A program made the position numbers and the translations under genes. Shown here piece after piece: positions 33,783-41,100 of a stretch of 64,000 nucleotides of DNA. Within the stretch, counting starts at the first letter, position 1; each line of letters starts with the position of its first letter. The DNA is from a virus, in IMG/VR virus record IMGVR_UViG_3300020428_001187, positions 1 through 64,000 of that record. One strand, given 5' to 3'. The notes under the pieces are model-generated. The model was given only the letters and a program-made list of their open reading frames with translations. It made no database searches and was not told the origin of the DNA.

Positions 33783-34126
33783 AGTCTATAGTTTCCTTTC
33801 TCTGGTATCACGTGTCTTACACCACCTCTTGGATCTTCCATATCGCCTTTGCGTCTTGGAATTAAATGTACGTGTGGCCACATAACAGTTTGTCCTGCTT
33901 CTTTACCTACGTTTTGTCCTATATTAAAAGAGTCACAGTAACCACGTTCTACCCAATCATATCCCCACTTGTAAGCGGCCTTGAAACAAGCAGTCAAATG
34001 TTCCCAGTCTTCTACCTTGGGTACAAAAAGAACGTGTCCTTCTGTAACAGGGAAGCCGTCTCTAAAAACAGTAAACTCTTTAGTATCGATTAATACATTA
34101 GTCCAAGGTATATCTTTAAACTGCAT
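33770..34126 (-). CDS. HIT-family nucleotide hydrolase
   Basis: The 118 residues have the HIT catalytic motif MWPHVHLIPRR, where the first histidine of the usual HxHxH is replaced by proline, and FVPKVEDWEHL upstream. ATG 34126 is supported by GAGGAAGAA. It overlaps the glycosylase gene upstream by 11 bp. HIT enzymes cleave nucleoside phosphates or polyphosphates, so it may be linked to nucleotide metabolism here. Confidence 0.7.
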   Translation of the reverse strand: MQFKDIPWTNVLIDTKEFTVFRDGFPVTEGHVLFVPKVEDWEHLTACFKAAYKWGYDWVERGYCDSFNIGQNVGKEAGQTVMWPHVHLIPRRKGDMEDPRGGVRHVIPEKGNYRLWDE

Positions 34127-34514
34127 GAAATTCTTCCTCAATATATCTTTTTAATTCGTGATCACCTACGTTATCAGGAACACGTTTCTTATAAAATAAT
34201 TCATAACTATCACTACCGTACTTACCAATGCCATACAGTTTAGTTGCATCTTCCTGGTCCCAAGTTAAGTAGTCCTTTGTCATTTGTCTAATAGAATTCT
34301 CACGTCTATTATAAAAGCCTAAACTTTTAATTACTTTGATAACAGTTGCTTTTCTGCTTCTAAGAAACTTCTCTGGCGTTGGCCATCTATCAAAGAATTC
34401 AGGTAATACTCTTTTAACTTGTATTCTGCCTGTTTGATTAAGACATATTACACCAACGAAGTGTTGCCATAGGTTATCAACCTGTTGCTGAACCATTAAG
34501 TCTTCACGCATCAT
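34116..34514 (-). CDS. MBD4-like HhH-GPD DNA glycosylase
   Basis: The 132 residues match the glycosylase domain of MBD4 from memory. VGVICLNQTGR parallels IATIFLNRTSG, KSLGFYNRRENSI parallels KPLGLYDLRAKTI, and KLYGIGKYGSDSYELF parallels ELHGIGKYGNDSYRIF. VGDHELKRY carries the Asp corresponding to the catalytic one in PEDHKLNKY. HhH-GPD enzymes of this branch remove thymine or uracil opposite guanine. ATG 34514 overlaps the preceding TGA. No Fe-S cluster cysteines are seen, as in MBD4. It could repair deaminated bases or act on modified DNA. Confidence 0.8.
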   Translation of the reverse strand: MMREDLMVQQQVDNLWQHFVGVICLNQTGRIQVKRVLPEFFDRWPTPEKFLRSRKATVIKVIKSLGFYNRRENSIRQMTKDYLTWDQEDATKLYGIGKYGSDSYELFYKKRVPDNVGDHELKRYIEEEFHAV

Positions 34515-34747
34515 TCTACCCACTCTGTAACCTGTATCATTTTGTGTAGTTTTTCTTTTGCTTCTTTTAAATTCTTTGCAGGTACCCAAGCCTGTCCTAG
34601 TCCTTCTGTTGGACTTAATCTTTCAATCTCTAATGCAATATCACTATCAGCTTCTTTGCTCATACGTATAACTGCTGGTACTTTAAATTTTAATATATGT
34701 ACCGTATCTTTTATCTCTGGAAATTTTACTATATTGTCGTCGCTCAT
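34511..34747 (-). CDS. Small phage protein, unknown
   Basis: The 78 residues have a strand-rich start (IKDTVHILKFKVPAVIRMSK) and a helical end (KNLKEAKEKLHKMIQVTEWV). No motif. It overlaps the glycosylase start and has its own promoter-like sequence at 34811-34839. Confidence 0.55.
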   Translation of the reverse strand: MSDDNIVKFPEIKDTVHILKFKVPAVIRMSKEADSDIALEIERLSPTEGLGQAWVPAKNLKEAKEKLHKMIQVTEWVE

Positions 34748-35448
34748 AATCTCGGTTTACGTTTAATTAATTTTTTGGGTCTTAGTTTCAAAGCTCTACT
34801 CATTAACTTTATTATACCACCTTTTTTGAATTCTGTCAAGAACCTTTTTCTATCTAATTCTTTAATAATATCATCAGTAAGTAAACATTCATTTAATGAA
34901 ACTTTTGATTTCAAATCTGGTGTAGTAAACTTTACATAACATAATGGATCACCACGTTTTACTACAAGTGGCTTTTTGATGTCGTTAAAAACAAAACCCC
35001 AACTTATACTTCTAACCCAACTATGTATGTTATAACTTCCACCAATTACTTCTCCAGGAAATTTATCCTTGTGCATAAACGGAGGAAGTATTTCCATTAA
35101 GCAAGGCTCATCTGCAATAAACAAATAATTTAAATTAAATTGAAACATTGGCTTTTTTATATCGTGCATTTCTTGTGGTTGATGTAATGTAACTAACCCT
35201 TGTAATTGATTTGTACTAACTTCATCACTTGATATATCAACTGCACCTTCTTTGGGTGTGGCAGTAAAAGACACCGGCGACTTTAAAAGAAATAGGTTAC
35301 TATAGAAGCCTTGATAACTTGGGCAATCTATTACACCTCTTTTATTATAATCTTTGTTTACTATCTTTGGTGTTTTAAAACGTTCTGGTTCTATTACTAA
35401 TAGTTCAGGTACAGTTCCAGTCCAACACCAACCTATATCAGCTGTCAT
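34744..35448 (-). CDS. Phage protein of unknown function
   Basis: The 234 residues are strand-rich (LLVIEPERFKTPKIVN, FSWGF and VVKRGDPLCYVKFTTPDL), ending in a very basic tail (RALKLRPKKLIKRKPRL) that could bind nucleic acid. A strong promoter lies within its 3' end. The start overlaps the phosphoribosyltransferase gene by 11 bp. No family recognised. Confidence 0.55.
   Translation of the reverse strand: MTADIGWCWTGTVPELLVIEPERFKTPKIVNKDYNKRGVIDCPSYQGFYSNLFLLKSPVSFTATPKEGAVDISSDEVSTNQLQGLVTLHQPQEMHDIKKPMFQFNLNYLFIADEPCLMEILPPFMHKDKFPGEVIGGSYNIHSWVRSISWGFVFNDIKKPLVVKRGDPLCYVKFTTPDLKSKVSLNECLLTDDIIKELDRKRFLTEFKKGGIIKLMSRALKLRPKKLIKRKPRL
34811..34839 (-). promoter_or_regulatory. Consensus sigma-70 promoter inside coding sequence (TTGACA-17-TATAAT)
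   Basis: TTGACA (34834-34839) and TATAAT (34811-34816), 17 bp apart on the - strand, both perfect. It lies inside the 3' end of the upstream gene, 64 bp before ATG 34747, so the small gene and the glycosylase/HIT genes can be transcribed separately. Confidence 0.75.
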
Positions 35449-35983
35449 ACTTTCCTACGTTTTCCCAAGGATAAACTAACCAAACGTCTTCCTCAGCTTT
35501 ATTAACTTCATCACAACGGAAACTAACCATACCAAAGTCACTTGCTAGGTTTTCAGTTAGTACTGCAAACTTAACATTGTTTCCCCATATTCTTTCCCAC
35601 TTACCGGGATCGTTATGTCTTGTTTCCCAGTCATTCTTAATCCAGTTAAACGTAGCACCAGTATCATTTATATCATCTACAATTAAAATCCTTTTAGATG
35701 AAGGACCACCTGAAGCTATCTTTCCATCAAGTACACCATATGCATCATCGGCCATCCAAGCAACACTATCGCCTGTTTTACCTGTTTCGTTATCTCTTAA
35801 ACTTACTTTAATTGACTCACAACGTATGCCAGTCATGTTACTAATAATTGTAGCAGGTACATTACCGCCTCTTGTGATGCCTACAATGTAATCAGGCTTC
35901 CAATTACAAGAGTACATATCAGTTACTATCTCTGTACACATCTGCTCTACGTCAGTCCATGTGTAATACTTTTTCTTAACCAT
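35438..35983 (-). CDS. Type I phosphoribosyltransferase
   Basis: The 181 residues contain YIVGITRGGNVPATIISN (PPi loop region) and RILIVDDINDTGATF, the PRPP-binding signature with the Asp-Asp pair. These enzymes add PRPP to a purine base, so a hypoxanthine/guanine-type activity is plausible. ATG 35983 (after TTAGGAGC) is preferred to an earlier in-frame start at 36010, and it overlaps the previous gene by 8 bp. Nearby deazaguanine genes make a role in base salvage conceivable. Confidence 0.8.
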   Translation of the reverse strand: MVKKKYYTWTDVEQMCTEIVTDMYSCNWKPDYIVGITRGGNVPATIISNMTGIRCESIKVSLRDNETGKTGDSVAWMADDAYGVLDGKIASGGPSSKRILIVDDINDTGATFNWIKNDWETRHNDPGKWERIWGNNVKFAVLTENLASDFGMVSFRCDEVNKAEEDVWLVYPWENVGKYDS

Positions 35984-37157
35984 CGTTGCTCCTAATATTA
36001 AAGTTACCACTAATAGAGTACCTATCAGTGTTTGTTACGTTCTTTCCAGTGTAGTGGGAAATCTTAGAATCAAATATTAAAAGCATACCTGCCTTAGGTT
36101 GTATGACTTTTTCAAAACGAGGCATATCATTTATAAAGACTGTAAAATGTATGTCACCTTGACCTTCTTCGTGTTGTGGATAATACACAAACGAGTATAA
36201 ACTTTTTGTATGACTGTGGAATGCAGTACTGCCATTAGGTTCAGTTTTATGTGTCCAGATACCCGTCAGTTCGACGTCTTTATTTGCATACGCCGTTACT
36301 GCTTTTTCTACTTCCCCCATGAAGTGCATACAGGTATCTGAACCGGGGAACTTAATGTCTTCATAATGGGTATCTTCAGGGTTGGCGTCAATTCTTTCTT
36401 GCTCGTTATTAACTATTTCATACATTAAACTATCATTGTCAATGTTTGGTAAGTTAGTTTCATATACGTCAATACTTGCAATAGTATGTTTGATATCTGT
36501 AATAGGCAATGGCGGAGTGTATTCTTGGTGCCACGGGTATGTATTTTTGTTACCCATAACAATACCACCTTCAGCCTTGCCGTGTTTTTCTTTTAAAAAT
36601 TTAATAAATTTAAATGTTGGAGTAAACCTATGTGTATTTCTCATAGGTGTTGCAGTATGTAATACGTTACTTTTCCAAAGTAACATTCTGCCTGGAATAG
36701 GTGGAATAGCAATTATTTCAGGATACTCAGTTCCTTCATAATTTTCTTTCTTGTTTTGTAAGTTTGTAATAAACTTTGTTTCACCACCATCATTAATATC
36801 CCAATTATTATTTGCATAAAACATAAATGTCCATGCTTCATCGCTTTCATCATCTACATGATAATAAGCAGGTTCTCTTGGAGCGAATATATTTGCGTGT
36901 GATCTTTTTAAAATACAACCATGTGTTTGTGGAAGATGTTCTTCACAGAACTTCCATAATGCATGAAATGTTTTTGTGCCTGTGTATTCTCCAGTACTCA
37001 TTCCTGTTGGAGGTAAGTCTCCATCATCTACTTCTCCATATAGATAAGGCCAGTTCTGTACATCACGTACTAGTTCATTAAGCTCTGGTGCACTAAAATA
37101 ATCATCAATGATTATAAGTCTGCCGTCTAGCTTTTCTGTTATGTTAGGCGTACTCAT
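35976..37157 (-). CDS. Two-domain 2OG/Fe(II) oxygenase
   Basis: The N-terminal half of the 393 residues resembles prolyl-4-hydroxylases: YYHVDDESDEAWTFMFY (HxD), DGGETKF and NVLHTATPM (distal His) with an Arg in RFTPTF. The C-terminal half resembles the phage-type PF13759 family: AFHSHTKSLYSFVYY (HxH), MLLIFDSKISHYTGKN (His) and RYSISGNF (Arg). Two oxygenase domains in one chain is unusual. It overlaps both neighbours by 8-14 bp. Targets unknown, possibly virion proteins. Confidence 0.75.
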   Translation of the reverse strand: MSTPNITEKLDGRLIIIDDYFSAPELNELVRDVQNWPYLYGEVDDGDLPPTGMSTGEYTGTKTFHALWKFCEEHLPQTHGCILKRSHANIFAPREPAYYHVDDESDEAWTFMFYANNNWDINDGGETKFITNLQNKKENYEGTEYPEIIAIPPIPGRMLLWKSNVLHTATPMRNTHRFTPTFKFIKFLKEKHGKAEGGIVMGNKNTYPWHQEYTPPLPITDIKHTIASIDVYETNLPNIDNDSLMYEIVNNEQERIDANPEDTHYEDIKFPGSDTCMHFMGEVEKAVTAYANKDVELTGIWTHKTEPNGSTAFHSHTKSLYSFVYYPQHEEGQGDIHFTVFINDMPRFEKVIQPKAGMLLIFDSKISHYTGKNVTNTDRYSISGNFNIRSNDG

Positions 37158-37647
37158 TTCTCTCTCTATCCTTTAAATACTCCTCATGACTTATCCAACG
37201 ATAACCTGCATCTTTCCAATTAGTTTCAGTTGCGTTAACGTGTCTTACAAAGCCCCAATCTTTTTCTTTTTTACCCATGTAAAATAAACTCCAACATGGT
37301 ATTTCATTACCTTCTTCGTCCTTGGCTAGTTCTAACCAATGCAAATCACTTGCCTTTCTAAAACGTAAATGTCCTGGACCTCTCCATTCTTTGGTAGATC
37401 CTACTACATTACCTTCTTGTGATATAATAGGAATGTGTTCCCAATATCCACCTTTAATAATAAATGCTCCCCAACTCCACGGATGATCATGCAATACGTC
37501 TTCATCGCTTACTAGTATTTTATGCAAAGTAATGTTAAAAGGAAAGTCTTTTCGATCCTTAAGGAATATATACCAACGTACTAGGTATGGTATCTTTCCT
37601 GATCTATCATATATTGTTCTTTTTCTATTCTTAAAGAAATCAAACAT
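37144..37647 (-). CDS. Cupin-like phage protein
   Basis: The 167 residues contain VLHDHPWSWGAFIIKGGYWE, with a HxH and Gly pattern typical of a cupin first motif, followed by HLRFRKASDLHWLEL. ATG 37647 is chosen because AAAGGA lies 6 nt upstream. Metal binding is likely, activity unknown. It is embedded in a group of oxygenase and structural genes. Confidence 0.55.
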   Translation of the reverse strand: MFDFFKNRKRTIYDRSGKIPYLVRWYIFLKDRKDFPFNITLHKILVSDEDVLHDHPWSWGAFIIKGGYWEHIPIISQEGNVVGSTKEWRGPGHLRFRKASDLHWLELAKDEEGNEIPCWSLFYMGKKEKDWGFVRHVNATETNWKDAGYRWISHEEYLKDRERNEYA

Positions 37648-38053
37648 CAATGTCCTTTCCTGCAAAGTCGTCCTTGCATAGATTGTAAACTTCTAAAAAT
37701 CTTTGATACTGTAATTTTAAAGCAGGATACTCAGCAATCATTTCTAGTATTCTATCCTCAGTTGGCCATGTTTGAACACCAGTTCCCATATCAAAATCTA
37801 ATCCAAAGTCTCCGTCACCTAATGACCCTGCTCCTGTAAATGAAGTATTATATGTTACACTAGGTTGTACGCCGTACCTGTCTATACAACCACCTACAGA
37901 TGCACCTGTTATTGTGTAATTATTATTATCTGTGTCAAAGCTATATTCGTAGTTTGGACTAGCAATACGTGATTCCTCGCTACTAATAGTAACGTCGTTG
38001 CCGCCGATTGTTATCTTAAAGTCTTTATTACTGTTAATGTCATCAGGATCCAT
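37640..38053 (-). CDS. Conserved phage protein, structural candidate
   Basis: The 137 residues have a Gly/Ser/Asp-rich strand region (TIGGNDVTISSEE, GAGSLGDGDFGLDFDMG) and the conserved C-terminal block VQTWPTEDRILEMIAEYPAL, LKLQYQRFLEVYNLCKDDF. I recall this C-terminal block in marine T4-like phages. Function unknown. Confidence 0.6.
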   Translation of the reverse strand: MDPDDINSNKDFKITIGGNDVTISSEESRIASPNYEYSFDTDNNNYTITGASVGGCIDRYGVQPSVTYNTSFTGAGSLGDGDFGLDFDMGTGVQTWPTEDRILEMIAEYPALKLQYQRFLEVYNLCKDDFAGKDIDV

Positions 38054-39116
38054 TGCCTATCGCTCCATAAAGTTTTTCACCACTAAAGAAATCTGTTTTC
38101 AACTTTGCCACTTGTTTCCTTAAAGTAGGAAGATATTGATCATAGTTTTCTATGTAGTCTTTTATTCTTTCTATTATCAACACTCTGTGATTTTCATAAT
38201 CACCGAAACTTTCTGTCCACTTGCTTGGATACTTGAATTGATCCAAAGCCATTTCCGCATAACTTAATCTATCTGGAACCATTGGAATAGTATCTACTAG
38301 AGCACCTTCATACCAACTAATACCTAGTGTTTCTTGTAAGTTAGCACTAAACACTAGCTTTGCTCTGCCTAATAAGTTATGATATTCCATCTTTGTTAAT
38401 GATTGTTCTTGACAAACAATTAGTTCATAGTCAGGTAAGTGTGTTCTTAAATCTCTAAATATATCTGGTTGTTTCTCAGGAGCAACTCTATGTGGAAATA
38501 ATATAATGTTTTCCTTAGGCATATTCCTGTAACTATCTAAACTGTTAGCAAGATATTCCATAGGCCAACCAACACGTTGTACCTTAGTCTTATCTGTTGA
38601 AAGTCCTACGTAGTTGCCTACTTCTCTAAATGCATCTACAAATATGTTTATATGAAAGTCACTTGCAAAGAAGTTGTTATCATAACATTCAAACATAGAA
38701 CGTTCTGCATTTCTAACCCAAGGTTTATCACCTATAAGCCTTCCTAGAAAATCTTGCGGATCATAACTACCTGCGTGCCACAAACCACCAACGCGAATAT
38801 CAACACCCAATAGTTCTGCCATATACCGTAGTTGAATAACTGTAGGATTCCAGGCATCGGTATAGAGAAAATAATCACCGTCTTTAATTTGTCCGTTACA
38901 AAACTTTTCACCTATGATCTCTAACTGCTTACTCTTATAGACATTAGTTCCGCCAAAGTTTAAAAAAGCACCAGGCGTAGTTGCCTGTGGTGTTTCTCCT
39001 CCACTTATGACTTCAACAGTTTGATTCGTTGCACGTTTTAATTGTTTAGGAAGATAGTCCTTCCATTGCTTTGTGTAACGAGTGTCTACTGCTTCTATGT
39101 CTACAATATATATCAA
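38043..39116 (-). CDS. GT-B-type glycosyltransferase-like protein
   Basis: The C-terminal half of the 357 residues fits a GT-B nucleotide-sugar domain: IILFPHRVAPEKQPD and ANLQETLGISWYEGALVDTI (E-x7-E-type region, with G replacing some positions). The N-terminal half has GLWHAGSYDPQD. It starts at TTG 39116 after AAGGAG. In T4, GT-B enzymes glucosylate DNA, so a base- or protein-glycosylating role is possible here given the neighbouring deazaguanine genes, but this is inference. Confidence 0.6.
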   Translation of the reverse strand: MIYIVDIEAVDTRYTKQWKDYLPKQLKRATNQTVEVISGGETPQATTPGAFLNFGGTNVYKSKQLEIIGEKFCNGQIKDGDYFLYTDAWNPTVIQLRYMAELLGVDIRVGGLWHAGSYDPQDFLGRLIGDKPWVRNAERSMFECYDNNFFASDFHINIFVDAFREVGNYVGLSTDKTKVQRVGWPMEYLANSLDSYRNMPKENIILFPHRVAPEKQPDIFRDLRTHLPDYELIVCQEQSLTKMEYHNLLGRAKLVFSANLQETLGISWYEGALVDTIPMVPDRLSYAEMALDQFKYPSKWTESFGDYENHRVLIIERIKDYIENYDQYLPTLRKQVAKLKTDFFSGEKLYGAIGNGS

Positions 39117-39331
39117 TTATATCTCCTTCTATTCTTTAGACGTGCTTGTCTTTTTTCACGCCTTTCTTTCTTTGCTTTTGCCGGATCAAGGAATGCTCGA
39201 AACGACTTAGACTTTTCATTATACAGATCTTTCTCATTAAACCTGTATCCTTCAAATCTACAAAAATCACGAAACTTATCTAGGTCGTCAAAGATTTGTA
39301 CGACTTCGGGGTTTTTAGCAAAATAAGACAC
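39113..39331 (-). CDS. Small basic conserved phage protein, unknown
   Basis: The 72 residues begin at GTG 39331, selected because GAGGAGG is 7 nt upstream. An open frame reaches 39430, but that would overlap the QueD-like gene. The core VVQIFDDLDKFRDFCRFEGY followed by NEKDLYNEKS is one that I recall from marine T4-like phages. The C-terminal tail is very basic (KKERREKRQARLKNRRR), so DNA or RNA binding is likely. Confidence 0.6.
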   Translation of the reverse strand: MSYFAKNPEVVQIFDDLDKFRDFCRFEGYRFNEKDLYNEKSKSFRAFLDPAKAKKERREKRQARLKNRRRYN

Positions 39332-39344
39332 GTTCAGTCCTCCT

Positions 39345-39821
39345 CTAGTATTTTGCGTATTCGATGTGAGCACCATTCTCTCCATCTTCTGAAACATCAA
39401 TTTGAACTTCTCTGCTAGGATACTTTTCACTTATCTTTGCATACAAATCATCGCTAATCATTTCACAAGATTTGTAGTCAAGCTCTAAAGTTTTTTCGCT
39501 ATACAGTTTTTCCAACCAACGTTTGAATTGAATAAATTCAATATCTCTATCATCATGGAATACTTCGATAGCAACTTTAAAATGAAAGATATGCCTATGT
39601 GGATAACCTAAGAAGCTAACATCATATTCGTCACCAGTTGCTAGTTTAGGATCATCTAACGCCGCAGGATATTTGTGGATACCTTCTTTTCTAAATGTAA
39701 CCCAAATCATTCTTTTTGCAGTATTCATAGTCTTTGCTTTGCCTTCCTCTTTGTATTTTTGTCTAATAAATTCATCTGTAGACAACCGTTCATGTTCTTG
39801 TATTGTAGCATCTTCTAACAT
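39345..39821 (-). CDS. queD: QueD/6-pyruvoyltetrahydropterin-synthase-like protein
   Basis: The 158 residues keep a T-fold layout: FLGYPHRHIFHFKVAIEVF (HxH zinc ligands), DIEFIQFKRWLEKLY in place of the usual VxDFxxLK, and VSEDGENGAHIEY in place of the VxETxxxxAxY block. The match is weak at several catalytic positions. QueD converts dihydroneopterin triphosphate to carboxytetrahydropterin, which would fill the step between FolE and QueE in this window. ATG 39821 follows GAGG. The role is supported mostly by context. Confidence 0.5.
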   Translation of the reverse strand: MLEDATIQEHERLSTDEFIRQKYKEEGKAKTMNTAKRMIWVTFRKEGIHKYPAALDDPKLATGDEYDVSFLGYPHRHIFHFKVAIEVFHDDRDIEFIQFKRWLEKLYSEKTLELDYKSCEMISDDLYAKISEKYPSREVQIDVSEDGENGAHIEYAKY

Positions 39822-39822
39822 A

Positions 39823-40350
39823 TTAATCAACCTCTTTTATTGGTTTATCTTTAGTATATTCTCTCCAATCTGTGAACTTATCAGTATTTTTGAGATCGTG
39901 TACCCTGTGTACCCAAACACCAGGATTTGTTGCTTTGAAATCTGTGTCATCAATTTTGATACAAGCATTATAGTTCAGTTGATCTATGTGTGGCATCTTT
40001 ACACTAATTTGGCTAATAAAATTACTATATTCATTATATCCCATATCTAGTATTTTTTGATGAAACTGATGATCATAATCTAGTGTTGTATACCAACCTT
40101 CATCTAATAATACACTAATCATATCGTCCCAGTCTTCCAATTGATCACTGTTAGTAGGATTGAAACTTTGATTAGCACCTAAATAAATGTGTTTGCAATC
40201 ATGCTCTCTAGCTTTGTCCATGACATCAACGGACATCTGAGCACCAACGACAAACAAAGTTTTCATACCATAAGCAGGAGTGTCTTCTACTTCAACACCT
40301 GTGAAATATGTAATGTCGTCTTTTACACCATCTTTATAATCACGTTTCAT
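39823..40350 (-). CDS. Conserved marine T4-like phage protein, unknown
   Basis: The 175 residues start DYKDGVKDDITYFTGVEVE, then DTPAYGMKTLFVVGAQ and CKHIYLGANQSFNP. I recall a similar protein encoded next to queuosine-type genes in marine T4-like phages. GGAG precedes the ATG. It lies 1 bp from the QueD-like gene, so a link to the deazaguanine pathway is possible. No catalytic motif is identified. Confidence 0.6.
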   Translation of the reverse strand: MKRDYKDGVKDDITYFTGVEVEDTPAYGMKTLFVVGAQMSVDVMDKAREHDCKHIYLGANQSFNPTNSDQLEDWDDMISVLLDEGWYTTLDYDHQFHQKILDMGYNEYSNFISQISVKMPHIDQLNYNACIKIDDTDFKATNPGVWVHRVHDLKNTDKFTDWREYTKDKPIKEVD

Positions 40351-40924
40351 TTATATCTCCGTTAAATGCAATACTAATTCTATCTCTGTTACTGTGATTT
40401 ATATCTGCACTATGTAACAGGTAACTTGGAAAACAAACTAGTTTGCCTGGTTCAGGTTTAATACTAAACCTTGTACTATTCCATGCATTAGGTTGTTTAA
40501 TATATCTATACGGAACTGCAAAATCATATAACTGATGTGGCGCCATTAGTGTAAGGTTACCACAATGATTGTCTGCTTGTACATAATAAACACAACTTAA
40601 AACATTTCTGTCATGCATATGAACTTGATTGATATTGTTCGTATCACCTTTTGGATAGTTAATGTTCACCCATTCGTTTGTAATCTTTATAGGCTTATCA
40701 ATATGGTAATAATGTTTTTGTACAGTATTCATCATACCTTGTACAGATTTCTTTAACTCATCAAAGCGATCGTCTTTTAGTGACCAATCACTCTGCCAAC
40801 CCCCTGGGCTTTCGTTGTGCGGACTTTGTGTTTTTAGATCATAACAAGCTTCTAAGAGAATCTCATTATTAATGTCCGGAAAGTCCTCCAGTAACAGGGT
40901 TGGAAAGAGTGTTGTTTCTTGCAT
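40340..40924 (-). CDS. 2OG/Fe(II) oxygenase (phage PF13759 type)
   Basis: The 194 residues contain VHMHDRNVLSCVYYVQ (HxH), GNLTLMAPH, PGKLVCFPSYLLHSADIN (distal His) and DRISIAFNG (Arg). This is the layout of the small phage oxygenase family. The start overlaps the TAA of the small gene at 40924. The target is unknown; such proteins are often encoded near structural genes. Confidence 0.75.
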   Translation of the reverse strand: MQETTLFPTLLLEDFPDINNEILLEACYDLKTQSPHNESPGGWQSDWSLKDDRFDELKKSVQGMMNTVQKHYYHIDKPIKITNEWVNINYPKGDTNNINQVHMHDRNVLSCVYYVQADNHCGNLTLMAPHQLYDFAVPYRYIKQPNAWNSTRFSIKPEPGKLVCFPSYLLHSADINHSNRDRISIAFNGDINET

Positions 40925-41100
40925 TAGTGACCTGCCAATTTATCCTTAATTGCTAGTTTTATTTTTTTAGTTCTTTTTAAAAGTTCTTCTGTTTGCCAAG
41001 ATCTGTTTAACTTTCTTTCCTTTGTAAGTTCACCAGTAATCTTGTCATACCACTTATGTTCGTTCTGTAGCTTTTTCTCGCTCTTACTTGCTTTGTTCAT
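40924..41100 (-). CDS. Small basic protein (58 residues), unknown
   Basis: The ORF runs from ATG 41100 to TAA 40924-40926. It begins MNKASKSEKKLQNEHKWYDK and is rich in Lys (LLKRTKKIKLAIKDKL). GGAGGAG is 8 nt before the start. It overlaps the transglycosylase stop by 17 bp, and its stop overlaps the next start (TAATG). The gene would otherwise look like a 160 bp gap. Confidence 0.6.
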   Translation of the reverse strand: MNKASKSEKKLQNEHKWYDKITGELTKERKLNRSWQTEELLKRTKKIKLAIKDKLAGH

